A stretch of DNA of 64,000 bases from Rubrivivax sp. (GCA_022843905.1 JALHMT010000010.1:62001-126000), one strand, 5' to 3'. Positions 55,220 through 63,307 are shown, numbered from the stretch's first letter. Numbers and translations are program-made. Notes: generated from the sequence alone by a model not told the origin.

Positions 55220-56215
55220 TCAGGGCCGGCCGGCACGCCGACGCTCGTCGTCGTCTCGATGCTGCACCTGCTGCACCTGCTGCACCTGCTCGAGCAGCCA
55301 CTGGACGAACACGTCCACCTCGGGCCGGCGCGCCAAAGACGCCTCGACCAGCAGCACGTGCCGATACCCCACCGGCAGGCGCAGGGTGGGGAAAGGCATC
55401 ACCAGGTCGCCGCTGGCCAGAGCGTCCTGCAGGAAGGGCGTGCGCACCAAGGCCACGCCCTGGCCGCGCACGGCAGCCTGCACCGCCTGGTCGACGAACG
55501 AGAAGACCAGGCGGCCCGCCGACGGGGCGACCTCGTCCGCGCCGGCGAACGCGAACCAGGCCTCCCAGTTCAGGGTGCGCACCCCGGGCACCCGCGAGTC
55601 CAGGTCGAGCAAGGGCCAGCGCGCGAGATCGCGGGGCGACTGCAGCGTGGCGCCGGCCAGCAGGCGCGGGCTGAGCGCAGGCGTGGCAATGTCGTCGAAG
55701 AGCGGCACGCCACCGGCGAGCGGACGCTCCAGCGGCCACCAGCGCACGGCCACGTCGACCTGCTCGGCCCGCAGGTCGACCACGCGATCGGAGGCATCCA
55801 GGCGGATCTCGATGCCGGGGTGCGCCTGCTGGAACAGGGCCAGCCGCGGCACCAGCCACAACGACGCGAACGACGCGTAGGTCGACAGCGTGACCCGGCG
55901 CGCGGCGCCGACGTCCCGGATCTCTTCGACACTGCGATCGAGCGTCGCCAGGGCCCGCTGGACCGCCTGCAGCAACTGCGCGCCCGCCGCGGTCAGTTCG
56001 AGTGCCCGCGTCCGGCGGAGGAACAGCGCATGCCCCAGCTGACGCTCCAGCGCCGCGATCTGGCGGCTGATGGACGACTGCGTCAGGTGCAGCTCGTGGG
56101 CTGCCTGCGTGAAGGACAGCAGCCTGGCGGCGGCCTCGAAGCCGCGCAGCGCCGCCAGGCCGATCGGCCGTTGTCGTCGGGGGGCGGGAGATGTGCGCAC
56201 GGCGGCATCATGCAT
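55220..56215 (-). CDS. LysR-family transcriptional regulator (GcvA-like)
   Basis: A 331-residue regulator. The N-terminal helix-turn-helix is LRGFEAAARLLSFTQAAHEL followed by HLTQSSISRQIAALERQLGH at about residues 20-60, and the effector domain has VTLSTYASFASLWLVPRLAL and IRLDASDRVVDLRAEQVDVA, the GcvA-like pattern. The C-terminus has a repetitive QVQQVQQVQH stretch encoded by three exact 9-bp repeats. I chose ATG at 56215. It is divergent from the DUF2917/CPBP gene cluster and may control it or the downstream DcyD/Dpp genes; I cannot tell. Confidence 0.9.
   Translation of the reverse strand: MHDAAVRTSPAPRRQRPIGLAALRGFEAAARLLSFTQAAHELHLTQSSISRQIAALERQLGHALFLRRTRALELTAAGAQLLQAVQRALATLDRSVEEIRDVGAARRVTLSTYASFASLWLVPRLALFQQAHPGIEIRLDASDRVVDLRAEQVDVAVRWWPLERPLAGGVPLFDDIATPALSPRLLAGATLQSPRDLARWPLLDLDSRVPGVRTLNWEAWFAFAGADEVAPSAGRLVFSFVDQAVQAAVRGQGVALVRTPFLQDALASGDLVMPFPTLRLPVGYRHVLLVEASLARRPEVDVFVQWLLEQVQQVQQVQHRDDDERRRAGRP
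55262..55288 (+). repeat. Three exact 9-bp tandem repeats in a LysR gene
   Basis: CTGCACCTG occurs three times in a row inside the C-terminal coding part of the LysR gene at 55220-56215, and on the coding strand gives GTGCAG-type codons for Val-Gln-Gln repeats. The unit is a multiple of three, so change in copy number would keep the reading frame. It may vary between strains. Confidence 0.85.
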
Positions 56216-56329
56216 GCGCTCTACGCATCCATCAACTGCACGAATTTCGTTTGTGGCCAGCGCGCCGAACCGGTCCAATGCCGGCATCGACAGGGCCGCA
56301 AGTCGCGACCCATAAAGCAGGAGAACAAC

Positions 56330-56677
56330 ATGGGCCTGGCGACATCGGCGACAACAAACCGGACGATGGACCTCGGCGGCGGCCCGCTGCTGAGCATGGA
56401 TGCAACCAACGGATGCATCGAGGTGACACAGGGCGGTCTCTGGCTGACCATGGAAGGCGAGGCCCGCGACACCTTCCTGGCCGCCGGCGACCGCTGGCAC
56501 CTGACCGGGCAGCCCGTGGTCGTCAGCGCCTCGGCAGCGGCACGCTGGCGGCTGGTGGGCGAGGTCGCAGCCGGACAGCCGACCTGGGTCCGCGGCTGGC
56601 AGCGGCTCGTGCGCGCCACGCGACGGCAGGTGCAGCGGCTGCAGTTCGGGCCCGCGGAGGGGCAGCCATGGACCTGA
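56330..56677 (+). CDS. DUF2917-family small protein
   Basis: A 115-residue protein with the DUF2917 pattern: MDLGGGPLLSMDATNGCIEV, GGLWLTMEGEARDTFLAAGD and RWHLTGQPVVVSASAAARWR. This resembles a small cupin-like beta-barrel. A GCAGGAG ribosome-binding site lies 6 bases before the ATG at 56330. Its end overlaps the start of the CPBP protease-like gene by 10 bp. No activity is known. The gene is divergent from a LysR gene. Confidence 0.82.
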   Translation: MGLATSATTNRTMDLGGGPLLSMDATNGCIEVTQGGLWLTMEGEARDTFLAAGDRWHLTGQPVVVSASAAARWRLVGEVAAGQPTWVRGWQRLVRATRRQVQRLQFGPAEGQPWT

Positions 56678-57471
56678 TCACGGGTGCCGACAGGCGGGCA
56701 GCCACCGCTGCGCCGGACGGGCTGCCGCGCTTCAGGCGCCGCGCAGGCGCCGTGGCCGCCGTCGGGCTGGCCGGCGCTGCCGCGCTGGTGCTGCAACCGC
56801 TGCCACCGGACATCGCCGCCCGACTGCCGGCCACCGCCGAGTGGCCGGCGTTTGCGGTGCAGGCGCTGCTTGTACTGAACCCGGCGTTGCTCGTCACCGT
56901 GGCCGCACTCGTCGGTGCAGCGCTGGCGCATCGCGTCGGGCTGCGCAGCCTGGTGGCGGGGACCGCGTCGGACCCCGCCTGGGCGCGCACCCTGGCGCGC
57001 AGCGCCGGTGTCGGCGTCGCCCTCGGCCTGGCCCTGGCAGCCATCGACAGCCTGCTGAAGCCCCACCTGGGCACCGCGTGGCAGCAGCTGGTGGCCACGC
57101 GCCCGTCGGGTGCGACGGTCCTGGTGAGCAACCTGCTGTACGGCGGCCTGGCCGAGGAAGTCATGCTGCGCTGGGGGGCCATGAGCCTGATGGCGTCGGT
57201 CTTGCGCCGGCTGCTCGGGGCTCGCCACCACGGTCCCGCCGTGGGCGGCGCCGTGGTGGGGGCAGCCGTCCTCTTCGCCGCGGCCCACCTGCCCGTGCTG
57301 GCCGCGCAGGTGGAGCTCACGCCGCTGCTCGTCACCCGCACCCTGGTCCTCAACGGGGTGGCCGGCGTGATCTACGGGGTGCTGTTCTGGCGTCGGCACC
57401 TGGAAGCGGCCATGGCCGCCCACGCGGCCACGCACCTCGGCCTGTGGGCCTGGTCGACACTCACGCCCTGA
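56668..57471 (+). CDS. CPBP-family intramembrane metalloprotease-like protein
   Basis: A 267-residue membrane protein with about seven hydrophobic helices. The CPBP/Abi motifs are intact: LAEEVMLRWG with Glu163, Glu164 and Arg168 (EExxxR), a His in LFAAAHLPVLAAQ, and the last HAATHLGLWAW. These proteins may cleave or modify other membrane proteins, such as in prenylated peptide processing or immunity. It overlaps the DUF2917 gene start-to-end by 10 bp (different frame). Followed 21 bp later by an acyltransferase gene. Confidence 0.86.
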   Translation: MDLITGADRRAATAAPDGLPRFRRRAGAVAAVGLAGAAALVLQPLPPDIAARLPATAEWPAFAVQALLVLNPALLVTVAALVGAALAHRVGLRSLVAGTASDPAWARTLARSAGVGVALGLALAAIDSLLKPHLGTAWQQLVATRPSGATVLVSNLLYGGLAEEVMLRWGAMSLMASVLRRLLGARHHGPAVGGAVVGAAVLFAAAHLPVLAAQVELTPLLVTRTLVLNGVAGVIYGVLFWRRHLEAAMAAHAATHLGLWAWSTLTP

Positions 57472-57492
57472 CGGCAACCAACGAGAGCAGGC

Positions 57493-58611
57493 ATGGCCCC
57501 CGCGGAACGGACCGACTTCATCGATCGCCTGCGCGTGCTGCTGACCGTGCTGGTGATCCTCCACCACACGGCCATCACCTACGGCGGCAGCGGGGGCTGG
57601 TTCTACCGCGAGGTGCGCGACCCCGGCACGGCCTCGAGCCTGCTGCTGACGGTGTTCTGTGCCGTGAACCAGTCCTTCTTCATGGGCACGTTCTTCCTGC
57701 TCGCGGGCTGCTTCACCCCCGCCTCGCTGGCGCGCAAGGGCGTGCAGGCCTTCGTGCGCGACCGCTTCTTGCGGCTGGGCCTGCCGCTGGCGGTCTTCGG
57801 CTTCGTGCTGGGGCCGCTGACCGTGGCGCTGGCCGGCATGCCGGCAGGCCGCGGCGTGGTCGACACCTGGCTGGCGATGCTGGCCGACGGCCGCTTCGTG
57901 ATCGGCCCGTTGTGGTTCGCCTGGGCGCTGCTGATCTTCTCGCTGGCCTTCGTGGGCTGGCGGCTCGCCTGGCCCGAGCCCGCGCCCGACCCCGAGCGGC
58001 CCCTGCCCTCCTCCGCGGCCTGGGCGGCCGCGGCCCTCGCGGTGGGTGCCGCCGCGCTGGCACTGCGGCAGGTCGTGCCCGTCGGGCAGGAGGTGCTCGG
58101 ACTGCAACTGGGCTACTTCGGATCCTATGTCTTCCTCTTCGTGCTCGGCACCGTGGCAGCGCGTCATCGCTGGCTCGAACGGGTCGACCGGCGACAGGCC
58201 GCGCAGTGGCGCCGGGTGACCCTGGTCACGCTGCCGCTGCTGTTCGTGGCCGCAGCGCTGGCCGGCGCCCTGAAGGGACGACCGGTCGACTTCGCCGGCG
58301 GCCTCGGCCTGCCCGCCGTGGTCTACGCGTTCTGGGAACCGCTGGTCGCCTGGGGGATCATCGCCGGGCTGCTGACGACCTTCCGCGAGCGCTTCAACCA
58401 CCCGCACGCGCGGTGGCAGGCGTGGGGAGCACAGGCCTATGGCGCCTTCATCGTGCACGCGCCCATCGTGGTCGCGCTGGCGGTGGCCACGGCGAACTGG
58501 CGGCTGCCGCCGCTGGTCAAGTTCGCCGCCATCGGCAGTGCTGGCGTCGCCGCCTCCTTCGTCGTGGCCGCGCTGCTGCTGAAGGTGCCCGGGCTGCGGC
58601 GGGTCCTCTAG
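57493..58611 (+). CDS. Membrane acyltransferase, acyltransferase-3 type
   Basis: A 372-residue integral membrane protein with about ten helices. The N-terminal DRLRVLLTVLVILHHTAITY carries the catalytic-type His pair and the R-x-L-x(3)-V pattern of acyltransferase family 3, and AQAYGAFIVHAPIVVALAVA gives the second conserved His. These enzymes acylate surface carbohydrate, lipids or membrane-linked sugars. The target is unknown. It is downstream of the CPBP gene and convergent with a LysR gene 13 bp away. Confidence 0.88.
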   Translation: MAPAERTDFIDRLRVLLTVLVILHHTAITYGGSGGWFYREVRDPGTASSLLLTVFCAVNQSFFMGTFFLLAGCFTPASLARKGVQAFVRDRFLRLGLPLAVFGFVLGPLTVALAGMPAGRGVVDTWLAMLADGRFVIGPLWFAWALLIFSLAFVGWRLAWPEPAPDPERPLPSSAAWAAAALAVGAAALALRQVVPVGQEVLGLQLGYFGSYVFLFVLGTVAARHRWLERVDRRQAAQWRRVTLVTLPLLFVAAALAGALKGRPVDFAGGLGLPAVVYAFWEPLVAWGIIAGLLTTFRERFNHPHARWQAWGAQAYGAFIVHAPIVVALAVATANWRLPPLVKFAAIGSAGVAASFVVAALLLKVPGLRRVL

Positions 58612-58624
58612 GCGTCCACACTCG

Positions 58625-59554
58625 TCAAGGCCGCGGATCGCGTGCGGCCGGCGCGAGCAGCACCTTCAGCAGCGGGTGCGGAAAGCGCCGCTGCGCGGTG
58701 ATGGCGTAGAAGCGCTCCTGCAGCTGCGGGATGCGGCAGCGCTCCACCAGCTTGCGCGAGGCGAGCTCGTCGTGCACCACCACCGGCGGCACCAGGGCCA
58801 GCGCGCCGGTCTCGCGTGCCAGCAGGCGCAGCATGGCCATGTCGTCGACCTCGGCCAGCACCTGCGGCCGCACCCCGTGCTGCTCCAGCAAGGCGTCGAA
58901 GGCGCTGCGCAGCGCGCTGTGGCCGCCGGGCAGCAGCAGCGGCTGGCCGTCCAGCCCCTGCGGAAACACCAGCGGCACCGCCTTGCGACCCCGCGGCGGC
59001 GCCGAGACGATGGCCAGCGGCTGCTGCGCGATCAGCGTGCTGTGCCAGCCCTGGGCGGCGTCGCGCGGCACGGCCTCGTTGGCGAGCACGACGTCGAGCT
59101 GGTGCGCGCCCAGGTGCAGCAGCAGCTCGCGCAGGCGGCCGCTCTCCAGGCGGATCTGCACGTCGCTGCGCGCCAGCAGCGGCTTGATCAGCAGCAGCTG
59201 GAAGTTGCGCGACAGCGTCGCCACCGAGCCGACGCGCAGCACGCTCACACGGCCGCGTGGTCGGCCCGCGAGCGTGGCCAGCAGCTCCTCGCCGGCGGCG
59301 TGGATGGTGTCGGCGTGCTCCAGCGCCACGCGCCCGGCCTCGGTGAGCATGAGGCGGCGACCGCGGCGCTCGAAGAGGGCATGGCCCAGGCGCTCCTCGA
59401 GCTGCCGCAGCTGCACCGACAGCGCCGACGGCGACACGTGCAGCCGCTCGGCGGCGCGCGCCAGGCCCTGCTCGTGCGCGATGGCGCGGAAGTAGCGAAG
59501 GTGGTGGAAATTCAGCTCGGCCAAGGGAACGGTCTTTTGTTCGCTTTTGTGCAA
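58625..59554 (-). CDS. LysR-family regulator (NhaR-like) divergent from an SbtA-like permease
   Basis: A LysR protein of up to 309 residues. The helix-turn-helix is LRYFRAIAHEQGLARAAERL followed by HVSPSALSVQLRQLEERLG, the NhaR-like form. The effector domain has GRVSVLRVGSVATLSRNFQL. The start is uncertain: TTG at 59554 gives 309 residues, and TTG at 59524 is also possible; no ATG stands nearby. The gene is divergent from the SbtA-like permease, with a 16-bp inverted repeat between them, and so is likely its regulator. Confidence 0.88.
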   Translation of the reverse strand: MHKSEQKTVPLAELNFHHLRYFRAIAHEQGLARAAERLHVSPSALSVQLRQLEERLGHALFERRGRRLMLTEAGRVALEHADTIHAAGEELLATLAGRPRGRVSVLRVGSVATLSRNFQLLLIKPLLARSDVQIRLESGRLRELLLHLGAHQLDVVLANEAVPRDAAQGWHSTLIAQQPLAIVSAPPRGRKAVPLVFPQGLDGQPLLLPGGHSALRSAFDALLEQHGVRPQVLAEVDDMAMLRLLARETGALALVPPVVVHDELASRKLVERCRIPQLQERFYAITAQRRFPHPLLKVLLAPAARDPRP

Positions 59555-59556
59555 CG

Positions 59557-59572
59557 AATGATGCCATTCATT
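59557..59572. promoter_or_regulatory. Inverted repeat between LysR and SbtA-like genes
   Basis: AATGA-TGCCAT-TCATT, perfect 5-bp arms 6 bp apart, in the 59-bp gap between the two divergent genes. It overlaps where a LysR protein would bind to control both promoters. The repeat is seen; binding is inferred. Confidence 0.5.
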
Positions 59573-59613
59573 GAACTGGACGCGGCATGGGGTGTTTCTA
59601 AGAATCCCGCTCC

Positions 59614-60591
59614 ATGCCTGCCCTCGACCTGCTGTTGACCAACCTGCTCCAGCCCATCGTGCTGGCCTTCCTGCTGGGCGCGGTTGCCGGCGCCGTGAAG
59701 AGCGAGCTCGAGCTGCCCGATGCCGTCATCAAGCTGCTGTCGATCTACCTGCTGTTCTCGCTGGGGCTCACCGGCGGCCGCGAACTGGCCCGGGCCGAGA
59801 TCGCCGACGTGCTGCCGCTGCTGGGCATCACGCTGCTGATGACCTTCGCGATCCCGACAGGGGCCTACCTCGTGGCGCGCCGGGCCGGCGGTTTCGACAT
59901 CGCCAATGCCGCGGCCATCGCAGCGCACTACGGTTCGGTCTCGACGGCCACCTTCTTCGCGTCGATGAGCTTCGCCGCCGCCATGGGCACACCGGCCGAG
60001 GGCACGATGGCGGCGATGGTCGCGCTGATGGAGTTCGGCGTCGTGTATTCGCTGGCGCTGGCGCGCATCGCCATGGGCCGCCAGGGCGGCGGCGGCGTTC
60101 GCGTGGCCGAACTGGTGCTCAGCGTGATCCGCGGCCGCGGCATCCTGCTGCTGCTGGGCGGCATGGCCATCGGCGCGCTGGCCACCGACGCGCAGTGGTC
60201 GCAGATCAGCCCCTTCTACGAGGGCCTGTTCCGCGGCATGCTGATGCTGTTCCTGCTCGAGATGGGCATCACCGCGGCGCGGCAGATCGGCGCCTTCCGC
60301 CAGGTGGGCGTGTTCATGGCCGGGTTCGGGGTGCTGATGCCCCTGGTGCACGGGCTGGCGGGCGTCACGCTGGCCCACGCCGTGGGGCTGGGCGTGGGCG
60401 GCGCGTTCGTGTTCGGGGCCATCTGCGCCAGCGCCAGCTTCATCGACGCACCCGCGGCCTGCCGCGCCAGCCTGCCCGACGCCAACCCGGGCATCTACCT
60501 CACGGCCTCGCTGGGCGTCACCCTGCCCTTCAACCTGATGCTCGGCCTGCCGCTGTACTACGGGTATGCGCGCTGGCTCGGCGGGGCCTGA
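59614..60591 (+). CDS. SbtA-like (DUF897) sodium-dependent bicarbonate transporter homologue
   Basis: A 325-residue membrane protein with about ten helices, lacking a signal peptide. Family features are AFLLGAVAGAVKSELELPDA, YLLFSLGLTGGRELA and HYGSVSTATFFASMSFAAAM, with the central inverted topology, and the end ASASFIDAPAACRASLPDAN. In cyanobacteria SbtA takes up bicarbonate with sodium; many heterotrophs carry homologues whose substrate is not shown. It is paired with a divergent LysR gene. No SbtB-type PII regulator gene is beside it. Confidence 0.86.
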   Translation: MPALDLLLTNLLQPIVLAFLLGAVAGAVKSELELPDAVIKLLSIYLLFSLGLTGGRELARAEIADVLPLLGITLLMTFAIPTGAYLVARRAGGFDIANAAAIAAHYGSVSTATFFASMSFAAAMGTPAEGTMAAMVALMEFGVVYSLALARIAMGRQGGGGVRVAELVLSVIRGRGILLLLGGMAIGALATDAQWSQISPFYEGLFRGMLMLFLLEMGITAARQIGAFRQVGVFMAGFGVLMPLVHGLAGVTLAHAVGLGVGGAFVFGAICASASFIDAPAACRASLPDANPGIYLTASLGVTLPFNLMLGLPLYYGYARWLGGA

Positions 60592-60746
60592 CGATGCACC
60601 AGATGAACAGGCTTGTGGAGAACGCTGGGGAACTGGAGGGCGTCCCGCCTCGATGCGAAGCACCGTCTGCGTCGCGCCCCCCGACGGCTGGACAACTGCA
60701 CTGCGCGGACTGCGCGTGGGCGCCTGGCCGACCCACCAGCATCATC

Positions 60747-61937
60747 CTATGTCGCTTCGAGCGCGCTCACCTGCAGCACGCCGAACCCACCCGAGCCCGG
60801 CGCACCGACCGACGGAGCGCCGCACGCTGGGGTCGAGCGCCAGACCTTGTCGACCGCAGCCTGCAGGCAACGCAGATTGCCGAAGGTGGCCAGTTCGATC
60901 TGGCCGAACGGCAAGCTGCGACCATTGGAGTAGCGGCCCATCAGCACGCCATTGGGTTGGAAGTTCGCCTCCGTCAACTGCCCGGGGGCAGAGCCGGTCT
61001 GCGTGAGGTCCATGATGACGAAGTTAGAGCCGACCTGGGTGCTGCCTGCCAGGTTCAAGACCACGTTGGTCAACGGCAGAACGGCCGCGCCGCTGGGGTA
61101 GGCCCCGGAAATCACCTCTGCCAAGGTCACCTTGCCGCTGGGCGCGATCGGCGCACTGCCGTCGGCCGGAAAGACCAGCGTGGCGACCGGCATGGCGGGT
61201 GCTCCGCCCACGGGCAGGTCGTTGGCAGTGGCATAGACGTTCCAGGTGATCGACCCCGGTGTGCGACCCGGAGCGTCGGACTTCTGGAAGAAGAGCGTCA
61301 GGTTGATCTCCTGCCCGCGCAGGTCGTAGGCCGTCAACGACGTGGCGAAGTTGTAGGTGGCCGAGTCGGCAACATTCACACCCGGCGAAGCAGATCTGCC
61401 GGTGGCCGCCACGCGCGAGTCCAGGTTCATCGAGATGTCGATGCGGTCGGTCGCCTGTGGCGCGAGGCGAAGACTGTTCAGCTTGAGGGGCACGACGGGC
61501 CCTGCGCTCTCGATGACACCGGCAGCGTTGGCCTGGCGGCCCAAGAGGCGCATCTGCATGGCGTTGACGATGTAGCCATCGCGATCGAGATGCAGCTGCC
61601 CGTTGCGCGTGTACATCGGCGCACCGACGCCGTAGTCGACCTGGAAGAACCCGACTCCACGGATGGCGAGGTCCATCGGATTGTCCGTGACGGTGACCCG
61701 GCCCTGCGCGAACTGCGGGGCCATCGGCCCTTCAGCCACGCCATGGACCGTACTGCCCGTGCCCTCACCGTCGGCGCCACCGCATCCGCCGAGCGCGGCG
61801 GCCAGGGCGAAGCCAGCCGCGGCGGCCAAGGCACGAACCGGCAAGCGCTTCGCTGCTGACCCAGGCGCCGGATCGTCGACATCACGGTCTACAAGGTCCT
61901 TGGATTCGAGTCTGTGGTGGGCGCGCTGGATGGCCAT
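60747..61937 (-). CDS. Lipoprotein with flagellar hook (FlgE)-like D1/D2 domains but no D0 helices
   Basis: A 396-residue protein whose body matches FlgE: QFAQGRVTVTDNPMDLAIRG then GFFQVD (residues 76-101), YTRNGQLHLDRDGYIVNAMQ (109-128), a D2-like stretch with TWNVYATANDLPVG, and LMGRYSNGRSLPFGQIELAT (332-351). In normal FlgE the chain goes on after LQVGALEASNVDLT into a helical D0 end; here it stops at LQVSALEAT. The normal N-terminal D0 (about 70 residues with NNIANANT) is replaced by a hydrophobic segment AAAAGFALAAALGGC with lipobox Cys52. So it would be a membrane-lipidated hook-like protein. Start ATG at 61937 gives a long N-region; a TTG at residue 32 may be the true start. No flagellar genes are nearby. 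Confidence 0.8.
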   Translation of the reverse strand: MAIQRAHHRLESKDLVDRDVDDPAPGSAAKRLPVRALAAAAGFALAAALGGCGGADGEGTGSTVHGVAEGPMAPQFAQGRVTVTDNPMDLAIRGVGFFQVDYGVGAPMYTRNGQLHLDRDGYIVNAMQMRLLGRQANAAGVIESAGPVVPLKLNSLRLAPQATDRIDISMNLDSRVAATGRSASPGVNVADSATYNFATSLTAYDLRGQEINLTLFFQKSDAPGRTPGSITWNVYATANDLPVGGAPAMPVATLVFPADGSAPIAPSGKVTLAEVISGAYPSGAAVLPLTNVVLNLAGSTQVGSNFVIMDLTQTGSAPGQLTEANFQPNGVLMGRYSNGRSLPFGQIELATFGNLRCLQAAVDKVWRSTPACGAPSVGAPGSGGFGVLQVSALEAT

Positions 61938-62109
61938 GGTGCAAAGCGTCTCTATGACGCACTGGATGCCGCCAACCTATCTTGGCGCGCACTGCAGACC
62001 GCGCAAGCCCGGAACAGGCCGGTCTTCCGCCGCCAACTCCCCTGCTCCACAACGCCCCGGCACCCACAGGCCTCCCGTGGCAGAGTCCACTGCTTCGCGC
62101 CTTCGGCGT

Positions 62110-63054
62110 TCAAGCGCCCCGGCGCGCACTTCTGCGCGGCGCGGTGGGCGCAGCCTCCGCCAGCGCGCGCGCAGCCTGCCAGAGGCCGCTCAGGCGGCCC
62201 TCCACCACCGACCGCTCGCCGCACAGGCAGATCTGCAGCGACACGTCGAACTCGGGACCACCCGCGCGCACGAGCAGGCCGCGCTTCAGGTCGTCGGCCA
62301 CCAGACTCAGCGGCAGCCAGGCCACGCCCAGACCGGCGATGGCAGCGCCGCGCAGGGCTTCGGCCAGCGCGCTCTCGACCACCGGGTGCAGCGCGGGCGA
62401 CAGTCCGGGCCGCTGCAGCGCCAGCGACGCGGCCCGCGACAGGAAAGTGCCTTCGCTGTACGTCAGCCAGGGGACGGCGGGCGCGCCGGGCTGCAGGGCG
62501 TGCAGCGCCCGACCCTTGCCGACCTGCTGCGACACGGGCACCAGCGCGTCGGCCGCCAGCGGCATCGAAGGGTAGCGCGAGGCCTCCAGTTGCAGCGGCA
62601 GTTCGCCGTGCGTGTAGCAGACCAGCAGGTCGACACTGCCCTCTTCCAGTTCACGCACGCAGTCGTGCAGGTTGTCGGCCGTGGCGCGCACCAGCAGATC
62701 GTCACGCGACAGCGGCAGCCGCGCCAGCCAGGGCGCCAGGAAGCTGGCGGCCAGCGAATGCTGGATCGCGATGCGCAGCAGCTTGCGGTCGGCATCGAGC
62801 GCCTGCCGCAGGTCCTGCCGCGTCTTCAGCAGGGCCGCGGTGGCCTCGCGCGCCGCCTCGCGGAAGCGCTCACCCGCCGGCGTGAGCCGGGTCGGGTAGG
62901 TGGAGCGGTCGATCAGCGCCACGCCCACCCATTGCTCCAGTGCCTTGATGCGACGACTGATTGCCGACTGGGTGATGTTCATCTCGATGGCCGATTGCGA
63001 GAAGTTGCCCGTCCGCGCGACGCTCAGGAAATCTTCCAGCCACTTGGGCTCCAT
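62110..63054 (-). CDS. LysR-family transcriptional regulator
   Basis: A 314-residue regulator. The N-terminal helix-turn-helix is LEDFLSVARTGNFSQSAIEM followed by NITQSAISRRIKALEQWVG, and the effector domain begins near residue 90 (LRIAIQHSLAASFLAPWLAR). The C-terminal part has GLGVAWLPLSLVADDLKRG. No divergent partner gene is evident: the 333-bp gap on one side leads to the phosphoribosyltransferase gene, and on the other side the FlgE-like lipoprotein gene lies downstream in the same direction. Target unknown. Confidence 0.9.
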   Translation of the reverse strand: MEPKWLEDFLSVARTGNFSQSAIEMNITQSAISRRIKALEQWVGVALIDRSTYPTRLTPAGERFREAAREATAALLKTRQDLRQALDADRKLLRIAIQHSLAASFLAPWLARLPLSRDDLLVRATADNLHDCVRELEEGSVDLLVCYTHGELPLQLEASRYPSMPLAADALVPVSQQVGKGRALHALQPGAPAVPWLTYSEGTFLSRAASLALQRPGLSPALHPVVESALAEALRGAAIAGLGVAWLPLSLVADDLKRGLLVRAGGPEFDVSLQICLCGERSVVEGRLSGLWQAARALAEAAPTAPRRSARRGA

Positions 63055-63210
63055 GTCCTTCCTTCTTCAACAAGCTCAGCAAGCACCGGCCGCTGGAGGC
63101 GCCGCAGCATCTCGGGCGAGCCGCCGGTACGTCGTGATTCTGAGGCTGGGGCGGCAAGAAGCTGCGGGTCGTGACGGCAGGTCTGCCGCCTGCCCCTGCG
63201 GATTCGCCGG

Positions 63211-63266
63211 TGAAACAAACGGTCAAACAACGGGCACCCAGCGGCCAAACAGCGCTCAAACAGCGG
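63211..63266 (+). repeat. Direct-repeat array with 11-12 bp period
   Basis: The core AAACA (or ACCCA in one degenerate unit) occurs at 63213, 63225, 63236, 63247 and 63258, each flanked by C/T and followed by (A/G)CGG. Spacings are 12, 11, 11 and 11 bp, about one helical turn. Units include TCAAACAACGG, CCAAACAGCGC and TCAAACAGCGG. The array ends 14 bp before a palindrome and lies upstream of the phosphoribosyltransferase gene. It could be a cooperative protein-binding array. Confidence 0.75.
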
Positions 63267-63279
63267 CCCGGCGTGGTCA

Positions 63280-63307
63280 GCCGCCATTGCGCATGCGCAA
63301 CGGTGGC
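63280..63307. promoter_or_regulatory. 28-bp imperfect palindrome upstream of the phosphoribosyltransferase gene
   Basis: The centre TTGCGCATGCGCAA at 63287-63300 is a perfect 14-bp palindrome, and with flanks GCCGCCA and CGGTGGC it extends to 28 bp with 12 of 14 pairs matched. It begins 14 bp after the direct-repeat array and is 80 bp before the start codon at 63388. It is likely an operator or dyad site; its binding protein is unknown. Confidence 0.65.

Noticed and set aside
60747..61937. Ordinary flagellar hook gene flgE
   Set aside because: Both D0 helical regions are missing, there is a lipoprotein signal, and no flagellar genes are near.
61982..62575. Rightward frame of 197 codons overlapping the LysR at 62110
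   Set aside because: Arg/Ser/Ala-rich antisense frame without family motifs or ribosome-binding site.
63211..63266. Direct-repeat array as a CRISPR array
   Set aside because: Unit of 11-12 bp without spacers; no cas genes in the window.
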